Source: Endothia cerciana (taxonomy: Eukaryota; Ascomycota; Sordariomycetes; Diaporthales; Cryphonectriaceae). Taken from it: a stretch of 64,000 nucleotides of DNA. The stretch lies in NCBI GenBank assembly GCA_026119935.1, contig JALRMH010000057.1, positions 173,057 through 237,056 on the forward strand. Reading direction: 5' to 3'. A program made the position numbers and the translations under genes. The notes below the pieces were generated by a model. It searched no databases. It saw nothing but the letters and a program-made list of their open reading frames with translations, and was not told where the DNA came from. The stretch's first letter is position 1. Every line of letters begins with the position of its first letter. Positions 52,795-64,000 of the stretch are shown piece after piece.

Positions 52795-55700
52795 GCTAGC
52801 TTAAAAAGCAGCTTATAAAGTATAAGAATCCTTAAAAGGGAAGGATTGCTTGTAATAGGACTATAGATAATTAAGACTTAAAGATCTTTATATATAGCAG
52901 AAAAAGACTATATATATATAAAATTAAATGCTTATATCAACAGAAAATAATACAGCATACTATTAAATAGTAGCGCTTAAAGAAACTTTATATTACTAGT
53001 AATTATTAATAAAGTATAATTATAATAGTATTAAAAGAAACAACTTTATCAACTTAGTACTATAGAAGAATAGCTAGTTATATATAACTAAAATATAATT
53101 AATAAAGAGACTAATTATCTATCTATCTTGATTTAAAAACGCATGATATTTATTATATTAGATATTACAGATACAGTATATTATAAACTAATTATAGAAC
53201 TTCCTTAGCTTAAAGAGTATAATTCTTAAATTGATTAGACTATTAGCTAGATCTTATAGGATAATGCTATTACCTATAAGAAGGTTGCAATTAAAGGAGA
53301 AGGATCGGATTCAGTTATTAAGGGATACTTGAGAAAAGAGGCCTTAAACAAACCTATAACTACCTCTAAATCAGCAGGGCTGATAACTTATAGAGAAGAA
53401 TCTAGCAACAATAAACCCAGACAAGAAGAACTAAGGCATTAGCAGATTAATATAATAACGAGTACACGCAGGCCTAGAAAAACTCGGCCTGATTTAGAGT
53501 AATAATAAAAGTGTAGACTTTAGAATTATAAGGAAATCTTATAGCTATAACTTAGAAAATTCAGTCCGGCTTAGAAAAAACCCCTAGAGCTACTAAAAGA
53601 ATAACTAATAGGCAAAGGAAAGAAATCGTCCTTAGATAAAAACGCTTAACAGTACCTCTTGTTTCTCTAGATAGCAGAAACAGAGAAGGACGGACTAATA
53701 CCAACATTTGCTAGAATACTGCAAGAGTACTATGAATTTATAAAGCTGTTTTAAGGAAAATTTAACATAGGACTTCTAGAACACAGCCTATATAACTATA
53801 AGATATTACTAAAAGAAGAAACTCAGCTAAAGTTCTTCCTTATTTACAGGCTTAATAAAGCAAGACTATAAGCACTTAGAAAATACTTCGACGAAAACCT
53901 TAAAAGAAGATATATCAAACTATTATAATCACTAGTAGAATACCTAATCCTGTTTGTCCTAAAGAAAAACAGAAAACTCTGACTTTATATAGACTATAGA
54001 CAGCTTAATAATATTACTATTAAAAACTAATACTCTCTACTACTTTTTAAGGAGATTAGAGACTAACTATAAGGCGTATAATAGTTTATAGTATTAGACT
54101 TTAAAGAAGGTTACTACTATATCTATATTAAGGAAGGAGAAGAGTAGAAGATAGTATTTAGGACTCGCTATAAATATTATAAATACCTAATTATATTCTT
54201 CAGATTAACTAACGCACTAGCATCTTTTTAAGAAATAATTAATTATACTCTTTATAAATTCCTAGATATTATATATATTATCTACTTTGATAATATTTTT
54301 ATTTACTCTAAGACCTTTAAAGAATATAAGCAATATATATAGCAGATACTTTAGATACTTCAGGATGCATATCTTCTAGTAGAACTAACTAAGAGCTACT
54401 TTTATATTCAGAAAGTTGATTATCTTAAATACACAATCGAACTAGAACACATCAGAATACAGAAAGATAAGATATAAGCAGTCAGAGACTAGCTTATACT
54501 AAAGAACATTAAAGATATTAAAGCATTCCTCGGATATGTCAACTTCTATTAACAATTTATCAGCAAGTATAGCGATATTACTAGACCTTTTATAGATTTT
54601 ATAAAAAAGGACTTACCCTTCTAATAGAACTAGGAGGAAAACTAGGCCTTTAAAATAATCAAGGAGCTAGTTATTAAAGACCCTGTTTTATAAGAATTAG
54701 ACCCTCGAAAGGAATACAAGTTATATACAGACGCATCAGACTACATACTTAGTGTAGAACTCAACTAGCGCGATAAGCAAAGACGACTATAGATAGTTAC
54801 TAACTTCTTAAAGAAGCTCAACAGACTAGAGTTATAATACAGAATATCAGATAAGGAACTTATAGCTATAGTAGAAGCATTCAAGGAATAGGAACACTAC
54901 CTTATAGGTGCTAAACATATAATTAAGGTGTTTTCGAACTATAAGAACCTCACTATGTTTACAATAATAAAAAACCTTAACAGAAGACAAGTAAGATAGG
55001 TAGAATACCTATCTTAGTTCGACTTCAGAGTCATCTATATCTAAAGCAAGAAAAACGCTAGGGCAGACGCCTTTAGCAGAAGATTAGACTATCAGGATAA
55101 AATTAAAGAAGAAATCTAAGATATCTTCGCAATTAACAAGAAAGGAGACCTTATCAACGCGTATAAAGAGCTTGCAGTAACCTTTAAAATAGGACTCTAA
55201 GACAAAGACCCTGAATAGATAACTCTAGCAGAGCAGGACAACTATATTAGGAATATATATAGTGCCCTAGCATATAAATATTAAGGAGTCAGAGCAACCT
55301 ACGAATAAATCAAGAGATACTAGAACCTGCTAGGCCTTAGGAAAAGGATTAAAGATATCTTATAATAATACAACAGCTATAAGAAAAATAAAGCAGAATA
55401 ATACAAGCCTTATAGACTACTATAACCTCTACTAGTATTTATAACTGTTTAGTAATTAATTAGTCTAGACTTTATCACTAAGCTACCTCTTTTATAAGAA
55501 CCCTTAACTAAAGTGCAATATAATAGCATCTTAATAGTAGTTTGCAGACTAAGCAAGTATGTTTACTTTCTTCCTTATAAAGAAAGCAGCATAGCAGAAG
55601 AACTTGTATATATATTTTTCAGAATAATTATCGTTAACTACAACATGCTAGAGGAAATAATCTCTAATAAAGACAGGAAGTTTAACTCGAAGTTTTAGAC

Positions 55701-55904
55701 CTCGCTTATAAAGCAACTCAGAATATAATACAAAATATCTATAGTATTTCACCTTTAAATAGATAGACAAACAGAAAGAATAAATCAGATTGTTAAACAG
55801 TACCTCTGATACTATATTAACTAGGAACAGGATAACTAGGTTAACCTATTGCCTCTCGCGCAATTCGCCTATAACAGCGCAGATATAAGTATAACGAAGA
55901 AGTC
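52795..55904 (+). mobile_element. Internal fragment of Gypsy copy 3 (plus strand), part 1
   Basis: It runs from the protease region through reverse transcriptase (YFDNIFIYS at about 54283, one catalytic Asp changed to Asn by RIP), RNase H (about 54660-55010) and into integrase (about 55100-55904). It stops within integrase at the target duplication AAGTC (55900-55904), where copy 4 is inserted. Its continuation is at 63391. The gag portion and LTRs are not present here. Confidence 0.82.
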
Positions 55905-56362
55905 TGTAATAAGCACTATAGTAATCTAAAGATCTCTGAGTACCGATTAAGTTTATACTAATAAGAGTAGTGTCGAATATAAGCCTTGAATATAAAAATA
56001 TAACTAGGTAGTCTATACAAGTATTCACTACCTTTAAAGCTATTAGAATAAAGTGTAATCTAATACTTAGATTAACAACTAAAGAGCTATATATAAGATC
56101 TATCTAATAGAAATAAATATATCCTTATATATTCAGCTCTTTAGTCTTGTTAGTAGTGTTAGTTATTAGATCACTTAGATCACCTAGGTGATCTAACTAA
56201 TCCGAATCACTATAAATTAGCTACTAATCTATCCTAATCCTATAACTCTAACCCTTACTTATATAAGCTATAGTCTTTAAGATATTAAACCCTCTCTTTA
56301 TCTTCTAGATAGTTATTCTAAGTGTTCTAGTTCATAACCTATATATTAGATAGGTTATAACA
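55905..56362 (-). repeat. 3' LTR of Gypsy copy 4
   Basis: 458 bp, starting TGTAATAAGCAC and ending GTTATAACA, so both TG..CA termini are intact. A purine tract lies on the inner side (minus strand 56378-56363). The palindrome is at 56175-56196. Confidence 0.9.
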
Positions 56363-56550
56363 TTATCTCTCTTCTATTAATTATTATCCTTAATAATCTT
56401 CTATAAATATCCTAGCAAGTCATTTATATATATAGTTATACCTTTTTAATTAAGATATTAAATAGAGTTAATAAATCGCGTCTTAATCGTTCAGTGAAAA
56501 CTTAAGAGCGCTATTATCTTGCTAAGCTTATTTTTATTTTTAGCATTAAA

Positions 56551-57185
56551 ATACCTGCTTATGCTTATTATCAAGAGATAGAGGCTTCCTGCTATTTCGC
56601 TAAAAACTCTTCTTATTATAGAGAGTGTGTTTCTTTAAGTCAAAGTTATAATACTAGTTGTTTCTTAGCTTCTGCTAGTTAGTCTTTTCATTTCTAAGTG
56701 CTTTTCGTAGTTACTGATTTCCTTCTTTAGCAAGGCGCTTAATTTATAAAAAGCGCAAGATCCTGAGTAAGGAGGCTAAAGCAGAGTCAGCAAATGCTGC
56801 TGCCTTACAAGCCTTACTAGCATTGCAGGCTTGTCTTAATTATATACAGAAACAGCGAAGGCTATTAGAGGAGCAGGCTGCGGAAATGATTCGTCGTAGC
56901 TTTAATTTCTTAGAGGGGTTTGCTGATAAGGAGGATCGCAGTCTTTGTAAAGAGGAAACTCGCCTGATGTCCTAAAGACATCTTAAGGTTATTAACTAGA
57001 GTTCTTTAGCCCTTGATCCTAGTATATCTAGTTAGCCTTCCCTTTTAGAGAGTGAAACTATAGCACCTGATTCTCATTTTAGGGTAAAGAGGTCTTAAGT
57101 AGTAGTTTTCTACTATCGTCGTGATGCTAAAATAACTATTAATAGTGTAGTGCTAGAGTTAAGGCTAGTCTTTTTCTTCTAGTAT
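56551..57185 (+). pseudogene. Antisense accessory frame of Gypsy copy 4
   Basis: Plus-strand frame opposite to gag-pol, with the start codon changed to ATA at 56551. It reads IPAYAYYQEIEASCYFAKN, then YRECVSLSQSYNTS, then, after a frame change near 56730, LIYKKRKILSKEAKAESANA, LQALLALQA, KQRRLLEEQAAEMIRRSF, LEGFADKEDRSLCKEE, and SLLESETIAPDS. Compared with copy 1, the protein text is conserved while the stops differ, as expected if each copy decayed on its own. Confidence 0.6.
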
Positions 57186-60100
57186 TTTATTAATTTACTT
57201 ATAGCGTTTCCGACGTTTTCCTATAGTTTCTATAAGTTCTTACTTGCTAGGTAACCTTTCTACTTAATAAGGTACTCGAGTATATTATTTTATCCTCTAT
57301 ATTTAAGTATTCTCTTAACTTTGTACTTAGGTTTGTCGTTTTTAACTTCTGCTATATTGTCTATTAGCGTTTCTTATACTGCTAGTTTTAATAATAAGAT
57401 ATAGAAGACTAAGTGTATCCTTATTCTATAAAGTAGTGTTAGTTTATAATTAACTAGGGAGATCTATTATAAAATTTTAAATAGTCCTAGTTTCTTATAG
57501 TCAAGTTTACTGCTAGGCCTAGTTGTTTTAATATTTTTATAAAGTAGGTAGACTTTATCTCCCTCCTGCAGGATTAGTCTCTTAATCCTCTTAGTATTTG
57601 CATAGTATATTATTCGTTTTTAGACGAATTATAGTTCTGATTAAAGTTCTTCCTAGATTTTCTTGATTTTCCTAACCCTTTTGTCTACTACTTCTGCATC
57701 TGCTCTTAGTAATGCTTTGTGATAAGCTATTAGGTTGTATTTATAGAGTATGAAAAATAATAACTTCTTCGTCGTGCTTGTATCTGCGCTATTATAAGCG
57801 AATTATGCAAGAGGTAATAAGTCAACCTAGTTATCTTATTCTTAGTTAATATAGTATTAAAGGTACTATTCGATAACCTGATTTATTCTTTCTATTTATC
57901 TGTTCGTCTAAGGATGAAATGCTATAGATATTCTATATTATATTCTAAGTTGCTTTATAAGCAAGGTTTAAAACTTCAAGTTAAACTTCCTATCTCTATT
58001 AGAGATTACTTCTTCTAGCATACTATAATTAGCGATAATTATTCTAAGAAATATATATGCAAGTTCTTCTACTGTACTGCTTTCTTTATAAGGGAGAAAG
58101 TAAGCATACTTGCTTAGTCTGCAAACTATTATTAAGATACTGTCGTATTATATTTTAATTAAAAGTTCTTATAAAAGAGGTAGCTTAGTAATAAAGTCTA
58201 GACTAATTGATTGCTAAATAGTTGTAGGTATTAATAAAGGTTATAGTAGTCTATAAGGCTTGTGTTGTTTTACTTTATTTTTCTTACAGCTGTTGTATTA
58301 TTATAAGATATTTTCAATCCTTTTCCTAAAGCTTAGCAGGTTCTAGTATCTTTTAATTCATTTATAAGTTACTCTAACTCCTTAGTATCTATATACTAGG
58401 GCACTATATATATCCCTGATATAGTTGTCCTGCTCTGCTAGGGTTATTTATTTAGAGTCTCTATCTTAGGGTCCTATCCTAAGGGTTGCTGCAAGTTCTT
58501 TATATATATTGATAAGGTCTCTTTCCTTATTGATTGCAAAGATATTCTAGATTTCTTCCTTAATCTTGTCTTAGTAGTCTAATCTTCTATTAAGGGCGTC
58601 TGCCCTAGCGTTTTCCTTGCTTTGGATATAGGTGATCTTAAAGTCAAACTAGGATAGATATTCTGCCTATCTTACTTATTATCTATTAAGGTTCTTTGTT
58701 ATTATAAATATAGTGAGGTTCTTATAGTCTGAAAACACCTTGATTATATATTTAGCACTTATAAAATAGTATTCTTATTCCTTAAATGCTTCTACTATAG
58801 CTATAAGTTCCTTATCTGGTATTCTATACTATAACTCTAGTTTATTAAGCTTCTTTAAAAAGTTAGCGACTATTCGTAGTCGTCCCTGCTTATTGCGCTA
58901 GTTGAGTTCTGCGCTGAGTGCATAGTCTGATGCGTCTGTGTATAACTCGTATTCTTTTCAAAGGTCTGATTCTTGCAAAATAGAGTCTTTAGTAATTAGC
59001 TCCTTGATTATTTCAAAGGCCTGGTTTTCTTCCTAGTTCTATTAGAAGGGTAAGTCTTTCTTCGTGAGATTTGTAAAAGGTCTAGCAATATTACTATATT
59101 TGCTGATAAATTGCTAGTAGAAGTTAATATATTTAAAGAATGCTCTAACATTCTTAATATTCTTTAGTATAGGCTAGTCTTTGACTACTTATATCTTGTT
59201 TTTCTATATTTTAATATATTCTAGTTTAATTATATATCTGAGATAGTCGATTTTCTAAATATAAAAGTAACTCTTAGCTAGTTTTATTAGGAGATGTATA
59301 TCCTGAAGTATTTGAAGTATCTGCTATATATATTGCTTGTATTCTTCAAAGGTTCTAGAGTAGATAAGGATATTATTAAGGTAGATAATATATATAATAT
59401 CTAAGAATTTATAAAGAATATAGTTAATTATTTCTTAGAAGGATGCTAGTGCATTAGTTAATCTGAAAGGTATAATCAAGTATTTATAATATCTATAATA
59501 AGTTCTAAATACTATCTTCTACTCTTCTCCTTCTTTAATATAGATATAGTAGTAACCTTCTTTAAGGTCTAATACTATAAACTATTATATATTTTATAGT
59601 CGATCTCTAATTTCTTTAAAAAGTAGTAGAGGGTACTAGTTCTTAATAGTAATATTATTAAGCTGTCTATAGTCTATACAAAGTCGGAGTTTTCTGTTTT
59701 TCTTTAATACGAACAAGATTAGGTATCCTGCTAGTAATTATAATAATCTGATATATCCTCTTTTAAGGTTTTCGTCAAGGTATTCTTTAAATGCCTTTAG
59801 TCTTGCCTTATTAAGCCTGTAAATAGAGAAGAACTATAGCTAAGTTCCTTCTTTTAGTAGTATCTTATAGTTATATAGGCTGTGTTCTAGAAGTCCTGTG
59901 TTAAATTTTCTTTAAAACAGCTTTATGAATTCGTAGTACTCTTGCAGTATTCTAGCGAATATTAGTATTAGTCTGTCCTTCTCTGTTTCTGCTATCTAGA
60001 GGAACAGGAGGTACTATTGAGCGTTTTTGTCTAAGGACGATTTCTTTCCCTTGCCTGTTAGTCGTTTCTTTAGTAGCTCTAAAGGTTTTCTCTAGGCTAG

Positions 60101-62932
60101 ACCGAATTTCCTAGGTCGTAGCTATAGGATTTCCTTATAGTTCCAAAGTCTACACTTCTGTTATTGCTTCAAGTCAGGCCGAGTTTCTCTAGGCCTATAT
60201 ATACTTGTTGTTATATTAATCTGTTAATGCCCTAGCACTTCTTGTTTAAGTTCATTATTGCTAGATTCTTCTCTATAAGCTATCAGCCCTGCTGATTTAG
60301 AGGTAATTATAGGTTCGTTTAAAGCCTCTTTTCTCAAGTGTCTCTTAGTGACTAAATCTAATCCTTCGCTTTTAATTACAACCTTCTTATAAGTAACAGC
60401 ATTATCCTATAAGATCTAGCTAGTAGTCTAATCGATTCGAGGATTATACTCTTTAAGCTAAGGAAGTCTTATAATCAGTTTATAATATACTGTATTTGTG
60501 ATATCTAATATAATAAAGATTATACGTCCTTAGATCAAGATAAGTAGATAATCAGTCTTCTTGTCGATTACACCTTAGTTATATACGACTAGTTATTCTT
60601 TTATAGTATTAAGTCGATAGAGTCGTTCCTTCTAATATTATTACAGTCGTGCCTTGTTAATAATTGCTAGTAATATAAAGTTTCCTTAAGCGCTACTGTC
60701 TAATAGTGTGCTATATCGTTTTTTGTTAATATAAGCATCTAATTTTATATGTATATAGCCCCTCTCTGCTATATATAAGGACCTTTAAGCTCTAATCGTC
60801 TATAGTCCTATTACAGGCAATCCTTCCCTTTTAAGGATTCTTATACTTTATAGGCTGCTCTTTAAGCTAGCCTTCTAGCTTGCTGTTAGCTGTGCTTACG
60901 TTATTCCTTATTATCCTAGTGCTTATGCTAGTCTCGAACCTTATTATAGATATAGATAGAGCAGTCAGTAGTCTTATACTGCTACTATTTGATTTTCTTA
61001 TTAACGCATTCTCTAGAATAGTTATCCAGCAATCTAATATAGGCGTTGCATTCCCTTCTATTAAGGACTTCCCTGAACTATAGATAAGGCTCCTTAACTG
61101 CCTAGATAATCTAACCTTGCTCTCTAACTAGGAACTACTTATATTTAACTTTCTCTATAAAGTGTATCCTGTAGCTATAATATATATATGAAATCTATAC
61201 AAACTTGTAGTATTATCTATAGATTAGGCTGATTCTAAGGTCTTTTAGCTATTTAGCTTTAATATTCTAAATAAATACTATAGTAAAGAGGTCTTTGAGC
61301 TTAAAGCTATATACTATATATTTAATTGCTAAGTTCTAAGTGTTTTATCCTTAGTCTGAGTTATAGCTATAAGTTTCTTCCTCACTTATAGTGTCTTTAT
61401 CTTCTGTCTTTAGAATAATAGGTCTTAGTATATTATCTAGCTATTAGTCTTAAAGTATTTCTTCCTTTATAGTTTCTATAGTTGCTTAGGATAAGAGGCG
61501 TTTTTTATAACAAGCTATTAAGTATAGTCCTAGATCTTTATCCTCAGGTTCCTAAATCTTCCTTTCAAGTTCCTTCTCAAAGGTGCTTAAGCAGTCTAAG
61601 TTGCTGCTACTTAAGATTATATTATAGACTAGGCCCTTTTTGCCTATTACTAGTTGTTATATCTTTTTAAATGCTTTAAAGAACCATCCTAAGCTTTCTT
61701 TCTCTAAAAGGTATATTAAGCATCTATTATTAAAGCAGAACATCTAGTTAAGGAGTCTATAGTCACAGATAGAGTCTGACACTTACTCTAGTAAGATATT
61801 ATTACTTAGCTGATTAAGTTCCTGTTATTAGAGGATATTTACCTATTATTCTTTTTAAACTAGTTGCTATTATAGTTTTTTAAATTATCTATATTTCTAT
61901 ACAAAGTAGCTATGCTTTTTATAATTATAGTACTTAATACTACTATTTAGTCTTCTTATAAACTAATAGTTAGCTGCATCTAGTTCTATTAGGCTAGTAT
62001 AAGTACTTCTGCTATATACTATACTCTAGCGCTAATTTCCACCTTGATTTTTAAGCTAGGACTTCTTATTATTACCTAGCTGTAAGCGCTATATAAGTTA
62101 GCTTCCTCCCTTTTTAGACTTCTCTATCTGTTGTTCATAGAGATAGTTATCAATTCTAATAGCTGTGTTTGCAAATATCGCAAAGTTTTCAGGCTAATCC
62201 TACTTAGAGATCTCATCCTTAACTTTGTCTTTAAGTCTTTTATAATAGTATTCTATAAGATTCTTGTCTTCTTATAAGAGTTGTGCTACAAGTTACTTAA
62301 ACCTGATTATATAGGCTAATGCTGACTTAGTTTATTTAAAGTTTATTAACTGCTAAGCTATAGTGTGTTCTTTATTAGGGTTACTAAAGGTTTTCTTAAA
62401 AGCCTTTTCAAAGCCTGCGAAGGAATCGAATATTTCTTTAGTGCCTTTAGCGTATATATTAGGGTTATTAGCGTGTTCTAGATAGTCGCGGAGAGAAGGC
62501 TTATATTAGATAAAAGCATCCTTCTCAAAGCGAGTTCCGGCAAGGATAACCTTCTCAGGTTCTATAGTGAACTAGAAAGCATTATATAAGAAGTACACCT
62601 TGCAGTAGGTAAGGAATCTTTAAAGGAGTTTTTAAGTGCTGTTATATATAGCTAGCTTGTCTATCTTATAGCCTTTTTTATTATTGACGATAGTAGGGGC
62701 CTAGGTGCTATACTGAATTTGCTCCTGCTGAGCCTGAATAATATTCTTCTGCTATTGCTGATGCAGGTGGAGTTGTTCAATATATTAGGTAAGCTAGAGG
62801 ACTTGCCGGATAAATTCTTCCTAAGTGAGCTGCGCGCTATATAAGGATAAAGAGGGGGTTCCTAGAGCTATTATATTTCTGTATTATTCAAGGGGTTAAT
62901 ACTGAACTGTTCCTGAACAAGAGTTGTCAAAA

Positions 62933-63390
62933 TATAATAAGCACTGCAGTAATCTAAAGATCTCTGAGTACCGATTAAGTTTATGCTAACAAGAGCAGTG
63001 TCGAATATAAGCCTTGAATACAGAAATATAACTAGGTAGTCTGTGCAAGTATTCACTACCTTTAAAGCTATTAGAGTAGGGTGTAATCTGATACTTAGAT
63101 TAACAACTGAAGAGCTATATATAAGATCTATCTAATAGAAATAAACGTGTCTTTATATATCCAGCTCTTCAGTCCTGCTGGTAGTGTTAGTTATTAGATC
63201 ACTTAGATCACCTGAGTGATCTAACTAATCCGGATCATCATAGATCAGCTACTGATCCATCCTGATCCTATAACCCTAACCCTTGCTTATATAAGCTGTA
63301 GTCCTTAGGGTGTTAGACCCTCCTCTTGTCTTCCGGACAGTTGTTTTAGGTGTCCTGGTTTATAACCTGCATGTTGAATAAGTTATAACA
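62933..63390 (-). repeat. 5' LTR of Gypsy copy 4
   Basis: 458 bp, the same length as the partner LTR. Inner end TATAATAAGCAC (one RIP change from TGTAATAAGCAC), outer end GTTATAACA followed by the target duplication AAGTC. The palindrome seen in other LTRs is imperfect here (CCTGAG in place of CCTAGG). Confidence 0.9.
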
Positions 63391-63643
63391 AAGTCACTAT
63401 TCTTCACACTCTATAAATACAACCTAACAGCTTATTATAAAGCATTACTAGGGATAGATGCAGAAGTAGTAGATAAAAGAGTTAGGAAAATTAAGAAAAT
63501 CTAGGAAGAACTTCAGTCAGAACTATAATTCGTCTAAAAACGAATAACATACTATACAAATACTAAGAGAATTAAAGGACTAATTCTACAGGAGGGAAAT
63601 AAGGTCTACTTACTTTGTAAAAATATTAAAATAACTAGGCCTA
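63391..63643 (+). mobile_element. Internal fragment of Gypsy copy 3, part 2 (integrase continuation)
   Basis: The sequence continues copy 3 exactly after the target duplication: AAGTCACTATTC parallels 50934 onward in copy 2. It runs through the integrase C-terminal part and is cut at 63643 by a different LTR element. Confidence 0.85.
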
Positions 63644-64000
63644 TGTCACGAGTAGCAGGTGTCATGAGGTGACAGGGCTAAGGGTTAGGAGCTAGCTAGG
63701 GCCAGCTATCTATATAAAAGGAAAGCCTACTAGCTTTAGGCTTAGGACTTTAAGCTTAGACCTTAAGTGTTAGCTATTACATCATAATACAGGCTTTTGG
63801 CTGGGGGCACTTAATAAGCTGACTTATGTGATTCGGATCTACAGGCTTTACTGACAATTTCTAACACTTCTTTTGAAAGTTACCTTAGTTAAGATGCCCC
63901 CGAGAGCGACTCGCCAGCAAGACGCTATCGAATCGTCAGCTTTACGTTCAGCCACCGACGAACTAGCTCAAGATCAGCCTTCTGTACAGCAACTTGAGGC
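63644..64000 (+). mobile_element. 5' end of a second, little-mutated LTR retrotransposon
   Basis: It begins TGTCACGAGTAGCAGG within the integrase text of copy 3, with a candidate LTR of about 223 bp (63644-63866, ending TTTCTAACA), followed by a short leader and a gag-like start at 63894. GC content is clearly higher than in the Gypsy family and there are no RIP stops, so it arrived later or escaped mutation. The 3' end is outside the window. The LTR end is tentative, since the second LTR is not available for comparison. Confidence 0.65.
63894..64000 (+). CDS. gag-like start of the young LTR retrotransposon (partial)
   Basis: From ATG 63894 the frame is open to the window end (35 codons): MPPRATRQQDAIESS, followed by Ser/Ala/Gln/Glu-rich sequence. 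A basic start then a hydrophilic Gln/Glu-rich segment is usual for fungal Ty3/Gypsy Gag proteins. It lies 27 bp after the presumed LTR end, the proper place for gag. Confidence 0.5.
   Translation, partial: MPPRATRQQDAIESSALRSATDELAQDQPSVQQLE

Larger units (their letters stand above)
55905..63390 (-). mobile_element. Ty3/Gypsy chromoviral retrotransposon, copy 4 (RIP-mutated, both LTRs, nested)
   Basis: 7486 bp on the minus strand, with 458-bp LTRs and a perfect 5-bp target duplication AAGTC (55900-55904 and 63391-63395). Layout equals copy 1 shifted by about 13.45 kb: gag near 62800-61200, protease near 60870-60300, reverse transcriptase near 60000-59150, RNase H near 59000-58650, integrase near 58400-57400, chromodomain near 57330-57260. 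The polymerase motif reads YLNNI, both Asp codons having become Asn by G-to-A change. It has about 80 bp near 61390-61470 that copy 1 lacks. It is inserted into the integrase gene of copy 3. Confidence 0.88.

Noticed and set aside
40641..63643. CRISPR-like array or bacterial-type system in the repeat block
   Set aside because: Repeats are LTR and internal retrotransposon sequence hundreds of bp long, not regularly spaced short repeats, and the genome is eukaryotic.
1..64000. tRNA or rRNA genes
   Set aside because: I looked for B-box-like GGTTCGANTCC with a matching acceptor stem and found none convincing by eye; a tRNAscan-SE run would settle it.

Overview
The window looks like nuclear DNA of a filamentous ascomycete (Pezizomycotina, most likely Sordariomycetes or a relative). 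Genes are GC-rich and broken by short introns of about 50-120 nt with GT..AG ends and CTAAC-like branch points. Families typical of filamentous fungi are present (RGS-LOV photoreceptor, tannase/feruloyl esterase, zinc-cluster regulator). Repeats are AT-rich with stop codons where Gln and Trp codons should be, the signature of repeat-induced point mutation (RIP).

Left part (1-21 kb) holds housekeeping and signalling genes: a POS5-type mitochondrial NAD(H) kinase (-); a four-exon membrane acyltransferase of the lysophospholipid/lysocardiolipin type (+); a five-exon RGS-LOV blue-light photoreceptor (-); a small cupin protein (+); an acidic coiled-coil protein with a Cys-rich tail (-); an OCRL-like inositol polyphosphate 5-phosphatase (-); and a Dcp1-like EVH1-fold protein (+).

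Middle part (22-40.3 kb) reads as a plant-polymer degradation neighbourhood: secreted tannase/feruloyl esterase (+), a decayed GMC oxidoreductase (-), GH127 beta-L-arabinofuranosidase-like enzyme (+), sugar/H+ symporter of the maltose-permease type (-), a secreted clan GH-A glycosidase (+) sharing a divergent promoter with the transporter, and a regulator with two C2H2 fingers plus a Zn2Cys6 cluster (-). A RIP-decayed pogo/Fot1-like DNA transposon with 41-bp inverted repeats sits between the esterase and the GMC pseudogene. Together these could release, import and regulate use of hemicellulose/pectin sugars; co-regulation is inference only.

Right part (about 40.6-64 kb) is an AT-rich RIP-mutated repeat block. 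It contains an unidentified decayed repeat; one LTR-to-LTR Ty3/Gypsy chromoviral element on the minus strand (42487-49892); a truncated plus-strand copy ending in its 3' LTR (49893-52794); an internal fragment of another plus-strand copy (52795-55904 continuing at 63391-63643), split by a second full-length minus-strand copy (55905-63390) with a perfect 5-bp target duplication; and the start of a different, almost unmutated LTR element (63644 onward). The Gypsy family carries, antisense to gag-pol between the chromodomain and the 3' LTR, a recognisable extra reading frame (Cys-rich start, coiled coil) seen in three copies. I regard this antisense frame, the RGS-LOV gene, and the polysaccharide-degradation cluster as the most interesting contents. 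Exon borders were deduced by eye from splice motifs, reading phase and protein-family continuity.
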